Part shown: in pieces, positions 29,233 through 42,992 of the stretch
How positions within the stretch are numbered: position 1 is the first letter of the stretch
Layout: every line of letters starts with the position of its first letter
NCBI RefSeq assembly: GCF_963422355.1
Contig: NC_085098.1
Coordinates: forward strand, 4,399,316-4,463,315
Source of the DNA: Corticium candelabrum
Taxonomy: Eukaryota > Porifera > Homoscleromorpha > Homosclerophorida > Plakinidae
DNA length: 64,000 nt
Direction: 5' to 3'
Position numbers and translations under genes: made by a program
The notes under the pieces: model-generated
The model's input: only the letters and a program-made list of their open reading frames with translations
Database searches by the model: none
Told to the model about the DNA's origin: nothing

Positions 29233-30336
29233 CTACATGGCTGTAAGCGAAGTCCCACCATCGGATGCTTCGCTGCCGGTCGAGACTCTTTGGACTGGAG
29301 AGACACATGAAGCTTGTCCCGATAAAAAGTCCGACGTCGAATTTCGTGAACACGAACTTGACGACGACGACTTCTTTCGTAATTCCAACTCGAGCACGAG
29401 ATGGTCGCCATTGATCGCCGCCTCGCCTTCCGATGCACTGAACGGCAACACAAGAGTCGGAGTGATCACGGTCGCAACTTTCCTCTCCGGTATCTGTAGA
29501 TGTGGTGAGGAGACTGATGACGGGCCGGGATCGGACGCCGACGACATCTTGCCCATACTCATGCTCAACTCTTTGTCGTCATCGTCGTCCTTGTGACTCT
29601 CTTCAGGCAAACTTTCTGGCAAACTGTTCTCTCGAGTGAGACTACTTCGTGAGGGCCGATTTCTAATAGAAGTCCGTCGTACTTTCTCTGCTTGTTTTTT
29701 GGCTGTAGAGTTGAGAACAGAGAGTCCTTTCTCTCGTTTGATCTCTTCGGTCATTAGACGCCAGCGTTCACGTCCATCGAGAGTCCGTTCAAGCACATCG
29801 CTCGTCTCAGGTAACAGCCTGCCTAATAACCTACACCACAGTGACACGCCTCGCTTACAAACCAACGACAGATGATATACCTATATGCTGGAATGACAAT
29901 AAAATCAAGGAAGTTCAGTTGGAGTTCAGGAATGCAAGCTCGTTCCCGGTCCATCATCTCTAATGGCTGTACACCGAGTGCTCTCTCCTATACATACAAA
30001 CACGTTGATGTCTGATACTCCGATTTCACTCATGGTAAACAAACCAGATCGCCTTGGCTAAAGAATTCGGCATATATAAGATCCTAGAAATAGAAGTATC
30101 ATCGTCGTGGTTACAAAATGTGGCAACAAGTGATGAACTTACGGCCACTGATTTCGCTGCGTGCCATGTTTTGGTGCAAGCACAGAGATCGCATGATGTC
30201 ATGAGGAGACACATCATCAGATGTCTGTGTTCGGAACTACGGATGTTGTATCCGACTAGAACAAACACGACCGTATCTACTGATACCATCACTGGGAACA
30301 CATACACACACGCACACGTGCACATGCAAACGTACA

Positions 30337-30387
<51 letters not shown>

Positions 30388-30438
30388 ACACATACACACA
30401 CGCACATACACATGCAGACACACACATATGCACATACA

Positions 30439-30493
<55 letters not shown>

Positions 30494-30510
30494 ACACACA
30501 CGCACGCGTG

Positions 30511-30560
<50 letters not shown>

Positions 30561-30954
30561 ACCACCACCACCTTCACACATTGCCTCCAAGTGTGACACT
30601 ATCCGAAGATGATGACTAAGGTCAGTAGCGAGGATAGCATCTCGAATCAAATCCAGAACTTCACTATATTGCTATGAAACAAAATACAGACTCACATTCC
30701 AACATCACTACATTACGAATTAGATGGACTACATTGCATGGTCTTCACCCCCTACCGTAGTCAAAGCGCGTCCTCCAAATAAACATTCGTATATCGTTAC
30801 ATCTTAGAACAACAGCCCATTCTACCATGCCTCCTGCTCTTGTTTACACTGACTACCTCAACAACAATCTAAGGTAACTGTTTTGGTTTCAGAGATATGC
30901 CCAGAAGCCAGAAAATGAATAAAGAGGGTCGAGTTAAGGGGGTATATATTTAGT

Positions 30955-31025
<71 letters not shown>

Positions 31026-34000
31026 TTGCATGCACACACGCATGTACACACACACACACACCACACATAAAAACATAAACAAACTCACCGCATGACTTAG
31101 ATTCTGAAAGATATTGCATCCGTCAGCGTTGAGAATGCACAGAGTCTGTGAAAAGTGATGTCTCTACGGCAATACAACAAACACCCTAATTCCCATCATT
31201 TTGTCACAACATTACAGAATAGACACAACCACACTGACACCACCAACCCACCTCTCCAACACAATTCAAGTAAATAAATAAATAAATTTATTTTATTTAT
31301 ATAAATAAATATAAAAACAAACAAATAAGTAAATAATTAAATAAATAATGGGATCTGTACAATAATATAAAATATAAAATATATATATAAAAATATAAAA
31401 ATATATATAAAATATATATAAAACAAATAATTAGATAAATAAAGATCTATAAAAATAAATATTAAAAAATTAAACAAAAAATATAAATAAATAATGGATT
31501 TATATTTATACAAAAAAATAAAAAAATAAAAAATAAATATAATTAAATAAATAAACTCAATAATAAATTAAATAAATAAATATATAAATAGTAAAATCTA
31601 TAAAATTGATAATAAAAAATAAAAAATAAATAACTCAAACAGACTACAAGCCTGTAACAATCATGTCCTGTAAACCTCAACCGTACAGTACAGCCTGAGT
31701 ATTGACGTCCAACATGCAATCGTCGCGTCACATCGTGTACCACAATCACATCTTAGTCACACAAAACGATGCATACCTCCATGACCGAACCCTCCGAACT
31801 ATACAGCGCAGCAATCGGAGACTTCTAAACACAAACAATACAACCAATAACAACAAAAACGTTAACAAATCATCACACGTTCGTCTCACCGCAGAAACTT
31901 GGAACGCGTTGTTCGTGCCTCGATGATCAAGATCATGACATAAAGTCGCGACCATCAACGACAGTATCTCGAGATTTCTACAACGTATTGCCACATCACG
32001 ACACCTTCACTTGACAATACAAATGCATGTGAACGCACTTGAGAAATTCAAAGTCGTTGCATGTCTTGTAGAGAGCATAACAGAAGTGACCGACCGAGAA
32101 CGCGTGCATCCAGTTGTGATATGGCGGATTCCGATAGCCGTGCTTCACCATGAGCAAGAACCGAGCCAACACATCTGTTGGTATCCTCCACTGCTTGATG
32201 AGTCCCATATCCTGGAACATCGTCATACAAGCCTGGAAACCAACCAGACAACTTGGAAATCAATCGATTAATATGATCGATATTGATATTGCTCACCGAC
32301 GACGTTTCGTCTTCGACTATCGATCTCGGCAAGAAACTGCATCGATGAAACATTGTGCCCACCTCTTCGGGTGCCTGAATCTTTTCCGTAGACACCGACT
32401 TTACCTCTGACTCTTCCACCTATGCAAACAAACGTTAAGCTCACCGAGAAACACAGTACACAAATACCATATTTCCTTAATAGTGACTCGTGGGTTACAA
32501 TATTTTCAAACCAATCAGAATCATAGGTTACTACTTACGTGGGACTATTATTTGAGCATTGGTTACTATTTTTCAATGTCTGCTATCATGGTTCACGTTG
32601 AAGTAAAGAGCTATGCAAGTATTAGAGCAACAAACACATTTGTGACGCATGAAAGTCACGGTGACCCCTATTCAGTTACCAGCAGTTGACTTAGTGTCCT
32701 CGTGTAGTAAACCATAATGTCCTCACAGTCTCTGACATCCAAGGCATGGGTCACTAATCAAGCACGGGCCACTAGTTTCTCAAATTTCTAAGATCCGTAA
32801 GTTACTATTTTTTAAACTAATTAGATCCATGGGTTACTATTTTCTCAAATTTCTAAGAGCCACAGGTTACTATTTGTTTCAAACTGATAAATCCACGGGT
32901 TACTATTTTTCAAATTTCTAAGATCCACGGGTTACTATTTTACAAACTAATTAGAATCACAGGGTTACTATTTTTCAAACTGATAAATCCATGGGTTACT
33001 GTTTTCAAACTGATCAGATCGACAAGTTACTACTGAGGAAACACATATCTACAGTCAAACCATTAATTAACATTCAATATCATTAAATTTTCCCCCAAAA
33101 AATTCTATGCAAACTGATGCTCATACACCTCCCTTCTTGTGCCCACACCCTCGCAAGTGCAACATCACCAATGAGAATGTAATTAACTAAAATTGCTTGC
33201 CGACAAAGTCACAACTCACAAGCTCACATTGCATAACATACATAGCATGTAATTTAGGTGAGTGAATTACGAGTCGATTCCTCGACAAAGGGTAACACGA
33301 GAAGCCAAAGCAGACTCTGAAAATAACTAACATTCCCTGGTAATAACGAGAGGGACAATCTGGTAGCAGCTTGGGTGTCACGATTTGCACGACCATGCAC
33401 GTCCTATGGATTCCCTGCATAACTAATTATGCAAAGCTCCGCCCATTGACTACTACAGAAGACACACACATCAATACGCATGTAGATGAACACTCACTTG
33501 CATGTGATAGAGCATCAACTCATTCGCCAATCGACTTCTGTGTTGCGCTTCGGTCACTTCCTTGTACAGCATCGACTATAACGACATCTTCGGTCATCAT
33601 ACGAACATAGCAACAGTGCGAGGCAACAAATACTCAAGCAAACAACGAAGTCGTACAACCGAGGAAGTCACTGCTAGAGTCTACAACTTCTACGTGTCGT
33701 CCACACATCATCATCTCAATTAACATGCATTCGTCATTCAACTATGCATGCGTTCTATGAGTAATCAGTGGACACACGTAATACAATACACACAAGCTGA
33801 TACATTACATATACAGATGACGTACTTGGTGAATACTGATCGCGCAATACGCGGAGAACTGCACGGCCAGGTTTACGTCCTCGTGAGTGAAATAGTCACC
33901 TGCATTTTAGAGTATCACACAACACATGTCAGACAAACAAGACTCACAAATTAATTAATTCATCAAACACCAATTTGTATACATACCATCAATTTTGTTG

Positions 34001-34453
34001 CACAGCTCTGCAACGCCTACTGTCTGACCTAAAACGCAAATACAATTAACGATAGTAAATAGCTACAGGCACTTATGCAAACGTCACCGTCTTCGTTCTT
34101 GATCGGGAAGCACAAGATATTTCTATTGTCAACCAGATCAAAGGTCAGTATTAGTCTCTATTCTTAGGGTTGGTTACTCATTGGCTTGCCTTGTTGTGAA
34201 ACCGGTTGAAAGGTCGACGTCTTTGTAGAAAAGAGGATGCGTGTATGCGTCACGGATGTTGAGAACGTCTCCTGATGAGTATAATAATTGTGTTACAACG
34301 GTTAAACAATGGTAAAATAATTGTTGCAAATGTGCTTGCCTGTGGTCGCCACGTAGCCGGCAATCCCTTGAGTCAGTGGAAAGCGGATCTCCGTCTGTAA
34401 CAGTCGAGAGATCAGTTGATTCGAATACCAAGAAAATGTGTTGCTTAGAGAAA

Positions 34454-34504
<51 letters not shown>

Positions 34505-35382
34505 GTCCAATTTTTTGGTTAACTACTTAAATGCAACATTACTGCGTCTACTATTATATTGGGTGACTGTATATATGCCTCAAGTACAGAGTAACAGAGA
34601 AGTTATTGCATTAAAATCTGTATAGAGCCGTCATCTATAACAATAGATGACGGTAGAGCCATCATCTATAACAATAGATGACGGCTATGGTAATAGTTCA
34701 TTGACATTTCTTTGAAACCGATTACTCGAAATAAAATACCATACAATGAAAGCCGGGTTGTCAGGAGCACTACAGATCCAAGTCTTGCATGGCAAAACCC
34801 CGCCCACAGAGAAAGTAAAAATAGCTAATTTATTTAATCACGTGAACCAAAGTTCTTGCCAAAATCCCATTTCTAAAGTTGTGTAGGCTATGGCCTACCT
34901 GGCCCACCCTGCTCCGCTGGCCCTGCGGCTGAATTAAGTGTTGACCACGTTTGTTGACTGTAATTCAACATGCTGAAATCAGTCTTTTGTAGTTGAGAAA
35001 AGTAAACCAAATATAACAAATATGTTTTATAATGTTCACGTGTGTATCAAGCATAGTTGGTACTGGTATATCCTAATACAAACAGTATCGACGTTTGCTT
35101 ACTCGTTGTCATTGCTAACTAAATTCTTTTCTCTTATTCTTTTCAATTGTCTCCTTAAAAGTAAAAAATAAAACTTTCATTTTGATATATTAATTAAATG
35201 AGTCAAGAGATACCGTTTTTACAGACAGACAGAAAGACAGAACAAAGAAACAGACAGACAGACAGACAGACAGACAAGCAGGCAGACAAGACAAACAGAA
35301 CAGAGACAAAGAAACAGACAAACAGAACAGAGACAAAGAAACAGACAAACAGACAAGACAGACAGAACGAAGAGACAAAGAA

Positions 35383-35423
<41 letters not shown>

Positions 35424-35608
35424 TGACAGACAGACAGACAGAACCAAGAGACAGACAGACAGATAGTAGTATTTAGTTGCTTGCTTAGATGGTGTATAAT
35501 AGTTCAATGTTTGAAAATATATGTATTGACAGACAGAGAGACAGACAGACAGACAGACAAAGAGACAGACAGACAGACAGACAAAGAGACAGACAGACAG
35601 ACAGACAA

Positions 35609-35643
<35 letters not shown>

Positions 35644-38600
35644 CAGACACACACAGACACAGACACACACAGACACACACACACACACACACACACACAG
35701 ACTAAACACATACAAATTTGTCCCGCTGTCCGACACGAGTCGTAAATATCTAATAGCAAGACTTCATGACTAGTAACAGTCATACATGTTCACCACAACA
35801 ACTAATTCTAAAATTTTCAAGCACACACATGACAACAAACTGCCCATAGCATCAATTGACTGCATAAACTCAATGTCAACTCATTGTCTGTTAATTAACT
35901 ACAGAGAGATCAACTATGTCAAGCAAATGTGTATCAAGTCAATCTCGAGTTAATCGATGGCCATCCTACACCAACATAATTAAGAACAAAATCGAGTGTG
36001 CAATGGCTGTGTTCTTCTAGCATCTCATTCAATAATCAATAAAGTTGTTTGTTGGGCCCGTCTCCTTAGGGTGCCAGACAACAAACAGTGACCAAGTGTT
36101 ATCCTTTCAACATACATCTTACTTATCCATGAAGTTTCCTATATATAAATGCAATTGCCTTCACCGATAACAATGTCTCAGTCATTAATGGACAAACTAC
36201 TGATTTATACATGCATACAAACAACACATACAAACAAAGTTGCAGAAAGCAACTAATTTCGGTAGATATAATATAAGATTACATGCTTAAGTAACTACGA
36301 CAACTAACACAGCACTGCACAAGTCGACTTCTGGTTATTAATGTTTGCATTTTCCGGCAGATCTTAATCGTAATAATGCCTACTAAATCATGTTACATTA
36401 CGATTAATATGCAAACATGAATAGTCAGAAGTTGAGATGTACGTACAAGGCAGAGACACACGATGAGTAATGACTGTAACTACACTTCTATACATGCTAC
36501 CTAGAAATCCAAAAAAAAGGTCACAAAAGGTTGCACTTCCAGACATAAAACACGATTCATAACACTTGCACTTCCGCAAACTCAAGAGTTTCAGGAAGTT
36601 CCTGACTGTCGTACATAAGTATGATTAGATCACAACAACCGCACACAAACTATCCGGAGAAAGCTATACACGTCCTCTGACATCATACATATGTATTAAG
36701 TGTTGGTAGATAAAGTTAACATAATACAACATCAGTTGATGAGTACTTTCCAAACTAATCACTTTGAAGCCAGTATAGCAACACGGAGTTGAGATCCAAA
36801 CTACTGATACGTAGATGCACACACAACACAACACAAACGTAGCTGCACAAAAGCAACTAATTTCCGTAGATATCAATACAAGATATTTACATGCTTAACG
36901 GCGACAAGTACAACATTGCCCCCCAAGTCGACATTGTTTGTATGTATGTATGTATGCAAGCATCTGGCCAGGCTCCCGAAGATTGCTTAGCATGGCCCAT
37001 AGCTCCTGATTAGTGCACAGGAACCCAGCCATCTGGCTGGGAGGCATTACTGTTTAATAACAGCTCCTTATCCATTTGCCATGTATGTATGTATGTATGT
37101 ATGTGTATGTACCTCGCAGCAACACACAACGGTAATGGCTATAACTACATTTCTAGACATGCTACCTAGAAATCCAGTAAGACTATCAAAAAATGCACTT
37201 CCATACATAAAACATGATTCGTACACGTGTACTTCCGCAAACTCAGAGTTTCAGGAAGTTCCGGACTGTTAGATTAGATCATAGCAACCACACAAGAACT
37301 ACATGTATATGGAGAAAACTATAAGGTCTTCTACTGACATCATGAAAGGTGTCGGTGCCAGCAGACTACAGTAACATACTAAAACATCAATCGATCAGTG
37401 ATTTCCAAACTCATCACTCTGAAGTCAGCATAGCAATATGGAGTCAAGATATATATAGTACAACAACTGACAAGTAGATGCATACAAACAACATATAAAA
37501 CATAGCTGCACAAAAGTGACTAATCTGGGTAGATATCAATACAAGATAATTACATGCATACAACAAGTACATCATGCAAGTTGACTTCTATTTGTGGTTG
37601 CATTTTCCGGCAGATCTTAATCATAACGTCATCCTCTACATTATGTATGTACGTACCAGACAGAGACACACAACGAGTAATGACTATAACTACATTTCTA
37701 CACATGCTACCTAGAAATCCCATAAAAGAGTCACAAAAGGTTGCACTTCCATACATAAAACAGATTCATAACACTTGCACTTCCACAAACTCAGAGTTTC
37801 AGGAAGTTCAGACTGTTGCACGTAAGTAATAGCTACGGTAGTAATTAGATCACGGCAATCACATAAAAACTATTCAGGGAAAACTAGATATCTCCTGCAG
37901 ACACCATATACATGTGTCGGCAGACTAACATAACATAATACAACATCAGCTGACGACTAATTTCCAAACCAATCACTTTGAAGCCAGAATAGCAACATGG
38001 AGTTGGACTTGTATGACATTTTCTGTTTGATAAACAAACACTAAACTGGTAGTGTGACTTGTAAAACCACCACCAGATGTCAACTACACTCAAACCTCCC
38101 CAATCCAGACAGTATGCCAAAGTGATTACCCTTAAACCCCCAAGACCCGAGAAGGTGTCTGGATGTTGGAGGTCCAGATTAAGGAGGTTCGAGTGTACGT
38201 TGAATGGACGCACCATCCTTTGGAATTATCATGTCAGTGTACCCCTCAAAAAGTCACTACAGTCATCAATGTCAGTCTTCTTTGCTGTGGCACTAGCATG
38301 CAGGAAGCACGTGTCAAACTAACTGCTGTTGCTCTACTAGAATAATAATAAATAGCCACCATAAACAGTAACAGAAATGAATATACAGTATGTTACACAA
38401 TACTGAACAGTATCATCGACTTTAGTTGCAGTGCAAATAGCAATGACCATCCCATTTCTTAATAAGCAATTACGGCTGATATGTACATCTTGTGGCGAAA
38501 ACATACAACAAGGAATTCGACTTTGTCATACATATGCTGGGATGCAGTTTCATAAAAATAATTTTCCTGAACTATGAGGCTTTGTTTAAGCTGCAACGCA

Positions 38601-39391
38601 TTCTGCAAGTTCCTGATTCAACCATATGTTCCAAATGATTTCTAAGTGCACTACTATATTCAAACAGAAACTAATTAATTCTTAGTTACATAACCACATA
38701 GTAGAGTACTAGAATACATACAGGATGTACTCTATTATATTACACAAAAATAAGACAACCAATAGTTTCTCCCCTCTGACCTTTGACTCAAGCTTCTTGC
38801 TTGATTCCAGACGAAAAGGCTATTTAATTAGTTAGCTTCCACACACCCCAAGAAGCTCGAAGAGTTGGGAAAGTAAGTATCCAACTAATGCAGACTTGCC
38901 ACAATCAAGCTACACCTGGTTCTCAATAGACAAAACAGGGAAGGTAGTGTAGACCAATAACTAAAATGTTTTGAATTTACGCAAGAGAAAGACGTAGTTA
39001 GACATGCCCTTTCTACCATCTAATCACGTCTTTAGCTGATATAATAGTCAGAATAAAGCTTGGCACAGTAAGCTCCAATGATTAAAACATCGTCTTCCTA
39101 CCTCTTCCCTAGTTCTTCCCTCTTCCATTCAACTAACTCACTTCAATGAGATAAGTAAAATACGACTGTTTAGTCTACAATGAGCTCGCACAACCTGCAT
39201 GGCAATATTTGCTAATTCCTTCTTCAGGGGGTCTGTCTAGAGTCGGTCCCCATTCTAAAATCTTGAACAAGATCTTGATATTCTGAAAGTTCGTATTAAT
39301 TACATATGCTAAGTCGTTCAAGAGATATCATGTCTACAGACACCATAGACACCCAGACACACACACACAGACAGACACACAGACAGACAGA

Positions 39392-39459
<68 letters not shown>

Positions 39460-42447
39460 GGCAAACACAACATCGCTTTGCTGTTCTACGCAAGTTATGA
39501 TAACCATTATTGTAATCCAAATTTGCAGTATGATTGCCTTTCTTTCGTTAGTAGATAACAGACAAAATATAGATGAAACACAATAATCACCATAGTACAT
39601 ACGCATAACAGTAGTACAAGTACCAGCATACCAAAACACCACACAACATAAAAATCAATATTACTTAATTAATCCGACATACACTCATCTCCGTCTGCAA
39701 ATGAATGCACACTTTAGTTTGTGCTACAGATAGTAGTCAGGGGCTCTTAAAATGAGCATATACGTGTGCATGCGTGCGTGCGTGTGTGACCCACGTAGAA
39801 TAGCAAAACATAATAATTAAACTCACCAAATACTTAGAGCATGCAAGTGTGCGTTTATACCCAAATTTACGTTCGTATCATGACTTACACTTGGTTGGTC
39901 ATTGTCAGACACCGTAGAATCAAATATTTTGGCCACCAACTCTTGTGCATCGTAATCTATGAGGAACAGCGAACACCTACACACACACATGCACACGCTT
40001 ACATTACACACACAAGACTTGCTGTGTACAATACGCATGCAGACCTTTCAGCATTTGCAATGTTCTGTGCCTGCTCCATAATCTTCTGTAACAGCAAGTC
40101 CATATTGTCTACAACGTAAACAGCCAACATGAAATGCACGCTGACGCTCCAGCGTATGAGCATCGCATCGTACCCATATGAACAAACAACACCTCAACCA
40201 CATCAAGAAGAGCCTAACGAGAAAACATAGGTATACACGTTGACACCCCAAATTCTCTATTTACTGTAGCTGTATCGTATCGTACCATCGTTTGTGACTT
40301 CAAGTATCGTTCTCTCTGGTATGATAATGTGTTATGGAGTACAGACGAACAAAATCGTAGTACAAATGCCATCTTAGTCTCGTCTCGTACAGTGAAGCTA
40401 CGATTGTAACACAGAAGGTCATAGAAACGTGTTGTACTATTGTCTACGATATTGACTGACCGACTTCTGCTTCGTTTGTCGTAGACAACGGCCACGGCCA
40501 TGACAAAGCTCGGATCGGTCTTGCTGTAAACGGGCATGCACAGCAGAGATTGAGGAAAGTAATCGAAAATAACGTCCCGTTCTGAAACAAACTTTGGAAA
40601 GGAGGTCTACAGCAACATATCAAAATAATTTACCAACACAAATCCTTCCACACAACTAATAAATTATATATAAAAAAAAGAGAATAAATGTGTAGTAAAG
40701 AGACATCAATTAACCGTAAATGCGATTAATGAAACATGTACATGGTGAGACTTTTGTTGTGTGCATATATTGGAAATATTATCCTTGCCTGGTACAATCA
40801 TCCATTAAAAAGTCACACTCCAGAGATCCATACTGAAAGTTGGGTATCTATCTGGGCACTATCTCAGAGCAAACCCGATAGAGAATTTCAATTTCGTCCA
40901 CTAAATGGAGTATTCTTTGGTGCTCGATCAGATCACGTGAGCCTTACTGACACAATCACGTTCCTGCAAATGGCCTCTCTGTTGTTTCCGTCCCTCCAAG
41001 CATGGTGGAAACCGTCGTGCTACCATCAGAGAGTCATCGATCGTGTACTAACAGTTTACAAGAAACTCATCCCTACGCAGGTACACTTCCGTGGACCTCA
41101 CTATTTCGGTTGCACACAACACTGTACGCTGCGTAGTTATCTGGAGTCACCGAGTGTACCTTTAGTTATCCGAACACTTCCATTCTCTGTCCCATTCATA
41201 ACTTTAAATAGTCCGGATAACTTATGCCTACTCGACACACCCACATGAAAGGTCTGGGACTCCGAGGTTCAGTGTTGGTATGTACCTTATTAGAGCACTT
41301 CTTACCACACCAAGGAGCAAATCAATGAACACCTAGTTTTAGCTTGTCCAGCTTTTGGGGTTTCGAAATAGCCATATCATGGATGAGAACTACACATGTA
41401 CTATGATGCTCGTGCGCATTACCGGTTTGGGAGCATAAAGCGTGAGTACAAGGCACAAGTCTTTCGGAAACGTGTTCAGTTAACTGGTGGTTCAGCTAAG
41501 TGACATCCTACTGTACTCTATTCATGAGGCAATTGACATGATTCTCAGCGATCAGCAACATATTTAATTAATACGAGAAGTAGCTACACATATAGACTTG
41601 ATACAACTTAAGTCTTGTATGGAAAGGCAATAATTAGTTCAGCTCATGACAGTCACATGTGCACCAAATAATAGCTACAAAATAGCATACAGTCTTCGTT
41701 GCATACGATTTGGTTCCGAATCGTGATTACCCAAATATGATACATACACACTATTTCCACTCTACCTATCACACTGCATCTACTACGCTTATTTCAATGT
41801 TTGGCTAGAAAACTGAACATTGCTAACGCTCCAATCTATACCACAAAGGGATGGTTCTTGAAATCTCCACTGAATCAAACATTGCAGCAAGGCATGAGTA
41901 GGTATAACAAATTAGCAAATAAATGATTACACAAAAAGTGAAACACAGAACAGTTGAATACGTAAGCTGTCTCGAGAGTAAACACCACACACACACACAC
42001 ACACACACCACAAAATGGACAAATGTTAAGCCCTCCACGTCTTTCGACGTCGACCTTGAGGTCAGTTGCGAAGATAGCTCCCCCTGCTTCTAGAGGCAGG
42101 GCCTCCATGCGCTACGTGGAGTCTTGAGGACAGCGCTACAATCCACCTGGAGCTTGGGCAGAGTCATCCAGAGGCACTGACAATGGCGCAGCTCTGGGAC
42201 TGGACACCAAGGCCCACACGTACCCGTCTGCTGCATGATGTTGCTGCCAAGCCAGCGGTCTTGTCCACCCCAGCCAATGACCAGGTACTCATTTATACTC
42301 CTGAGTCAAGAGAAGCAAGTGTGGGTGAGTGTCTTGCTCAAGGAAACTGCGACAGTGTCGCCTCCACCAGGATCAAACTTTAACCCTCATCATGGAATAC
42401 AAGATCCTGGATGTCATCACCAACGCTCTACCATCTGCTCCACCACG

Positions 42448-42497
<50 letters not shown>

Positions 42498-42915
42498 GTG
42501 CACACACACACACACCGGTAAAATACTACGTAACCATTTGTGATTCAAGTGTTAGGCAATGCATAGATGCCACTTGACTCACGTACGAGCAAATTCAACA
42601 TGTAACAATCAAACCTGTGATGATACGTCCGGAATGTTAATGATTTGTCCGGTGTTAGCGACATGTCCATAGAGGCAACCTTCCAACTTCAAGACACCAA
42701 CCACGTTAACACCAGTTTGCTCACACGTCGACAAATAACGATTCTTACTGGAAATCTATACTCCTGATCAAGCTCTTCCACATTAAAAACCTAAAAAATT
42801 AATACGACAATGATTGCAATAATTAATAAAAAAGTATGACAAAACACTCCTGTCCAGTCGTACGCCATACGGTAGAGTTCATATAAACTACTGTTGACTG
42901 CGTCTCAAGGTGAAC

Positions 42916-42992
<77 letters not shown>

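Noticed and set aside
29096..29596. 166-codon plus-strand frame
   Set aside because: Antisense shadow of the last PDE2A exon, whose minus-strand frame is supported by family homology.
35190..35783. Frame of about 197 codons rich in Leu/Ser/Val/Cys, and its Thr/Asp/Arg mirror
   Set aside because: Pure product of (GACA)n/(TGTC)n tetranucleotide arrays.
40461..40581. Acceptor at 40582 for the next GAF-A exon
   Set aside because: It would break phase with the preceding exon. The acceptor CCAAAG at 40592 restores frame and the family spacing before LLCMPV.
40736..41248. 170-codon frame beginning [13 protein letters not shown]
   Set aside because: It coincides with a diverged copy of the 57273-57817 MITE; the similar protein at 57293-57637 reflects DNA-level repeat homology and no known domain appears.
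42615..42747. One long GAF-A exon ending at 42747 with acceptor TTTCCAG
   Set aside because: It gives an unlikely sequence before [11 protein letters not shown]. Splitting into 42749-42790 and 42615-42686 with a 62-bp intron reproduces the PDE2 pattern ([11 protein letters not shown]) and keeps phase 0.
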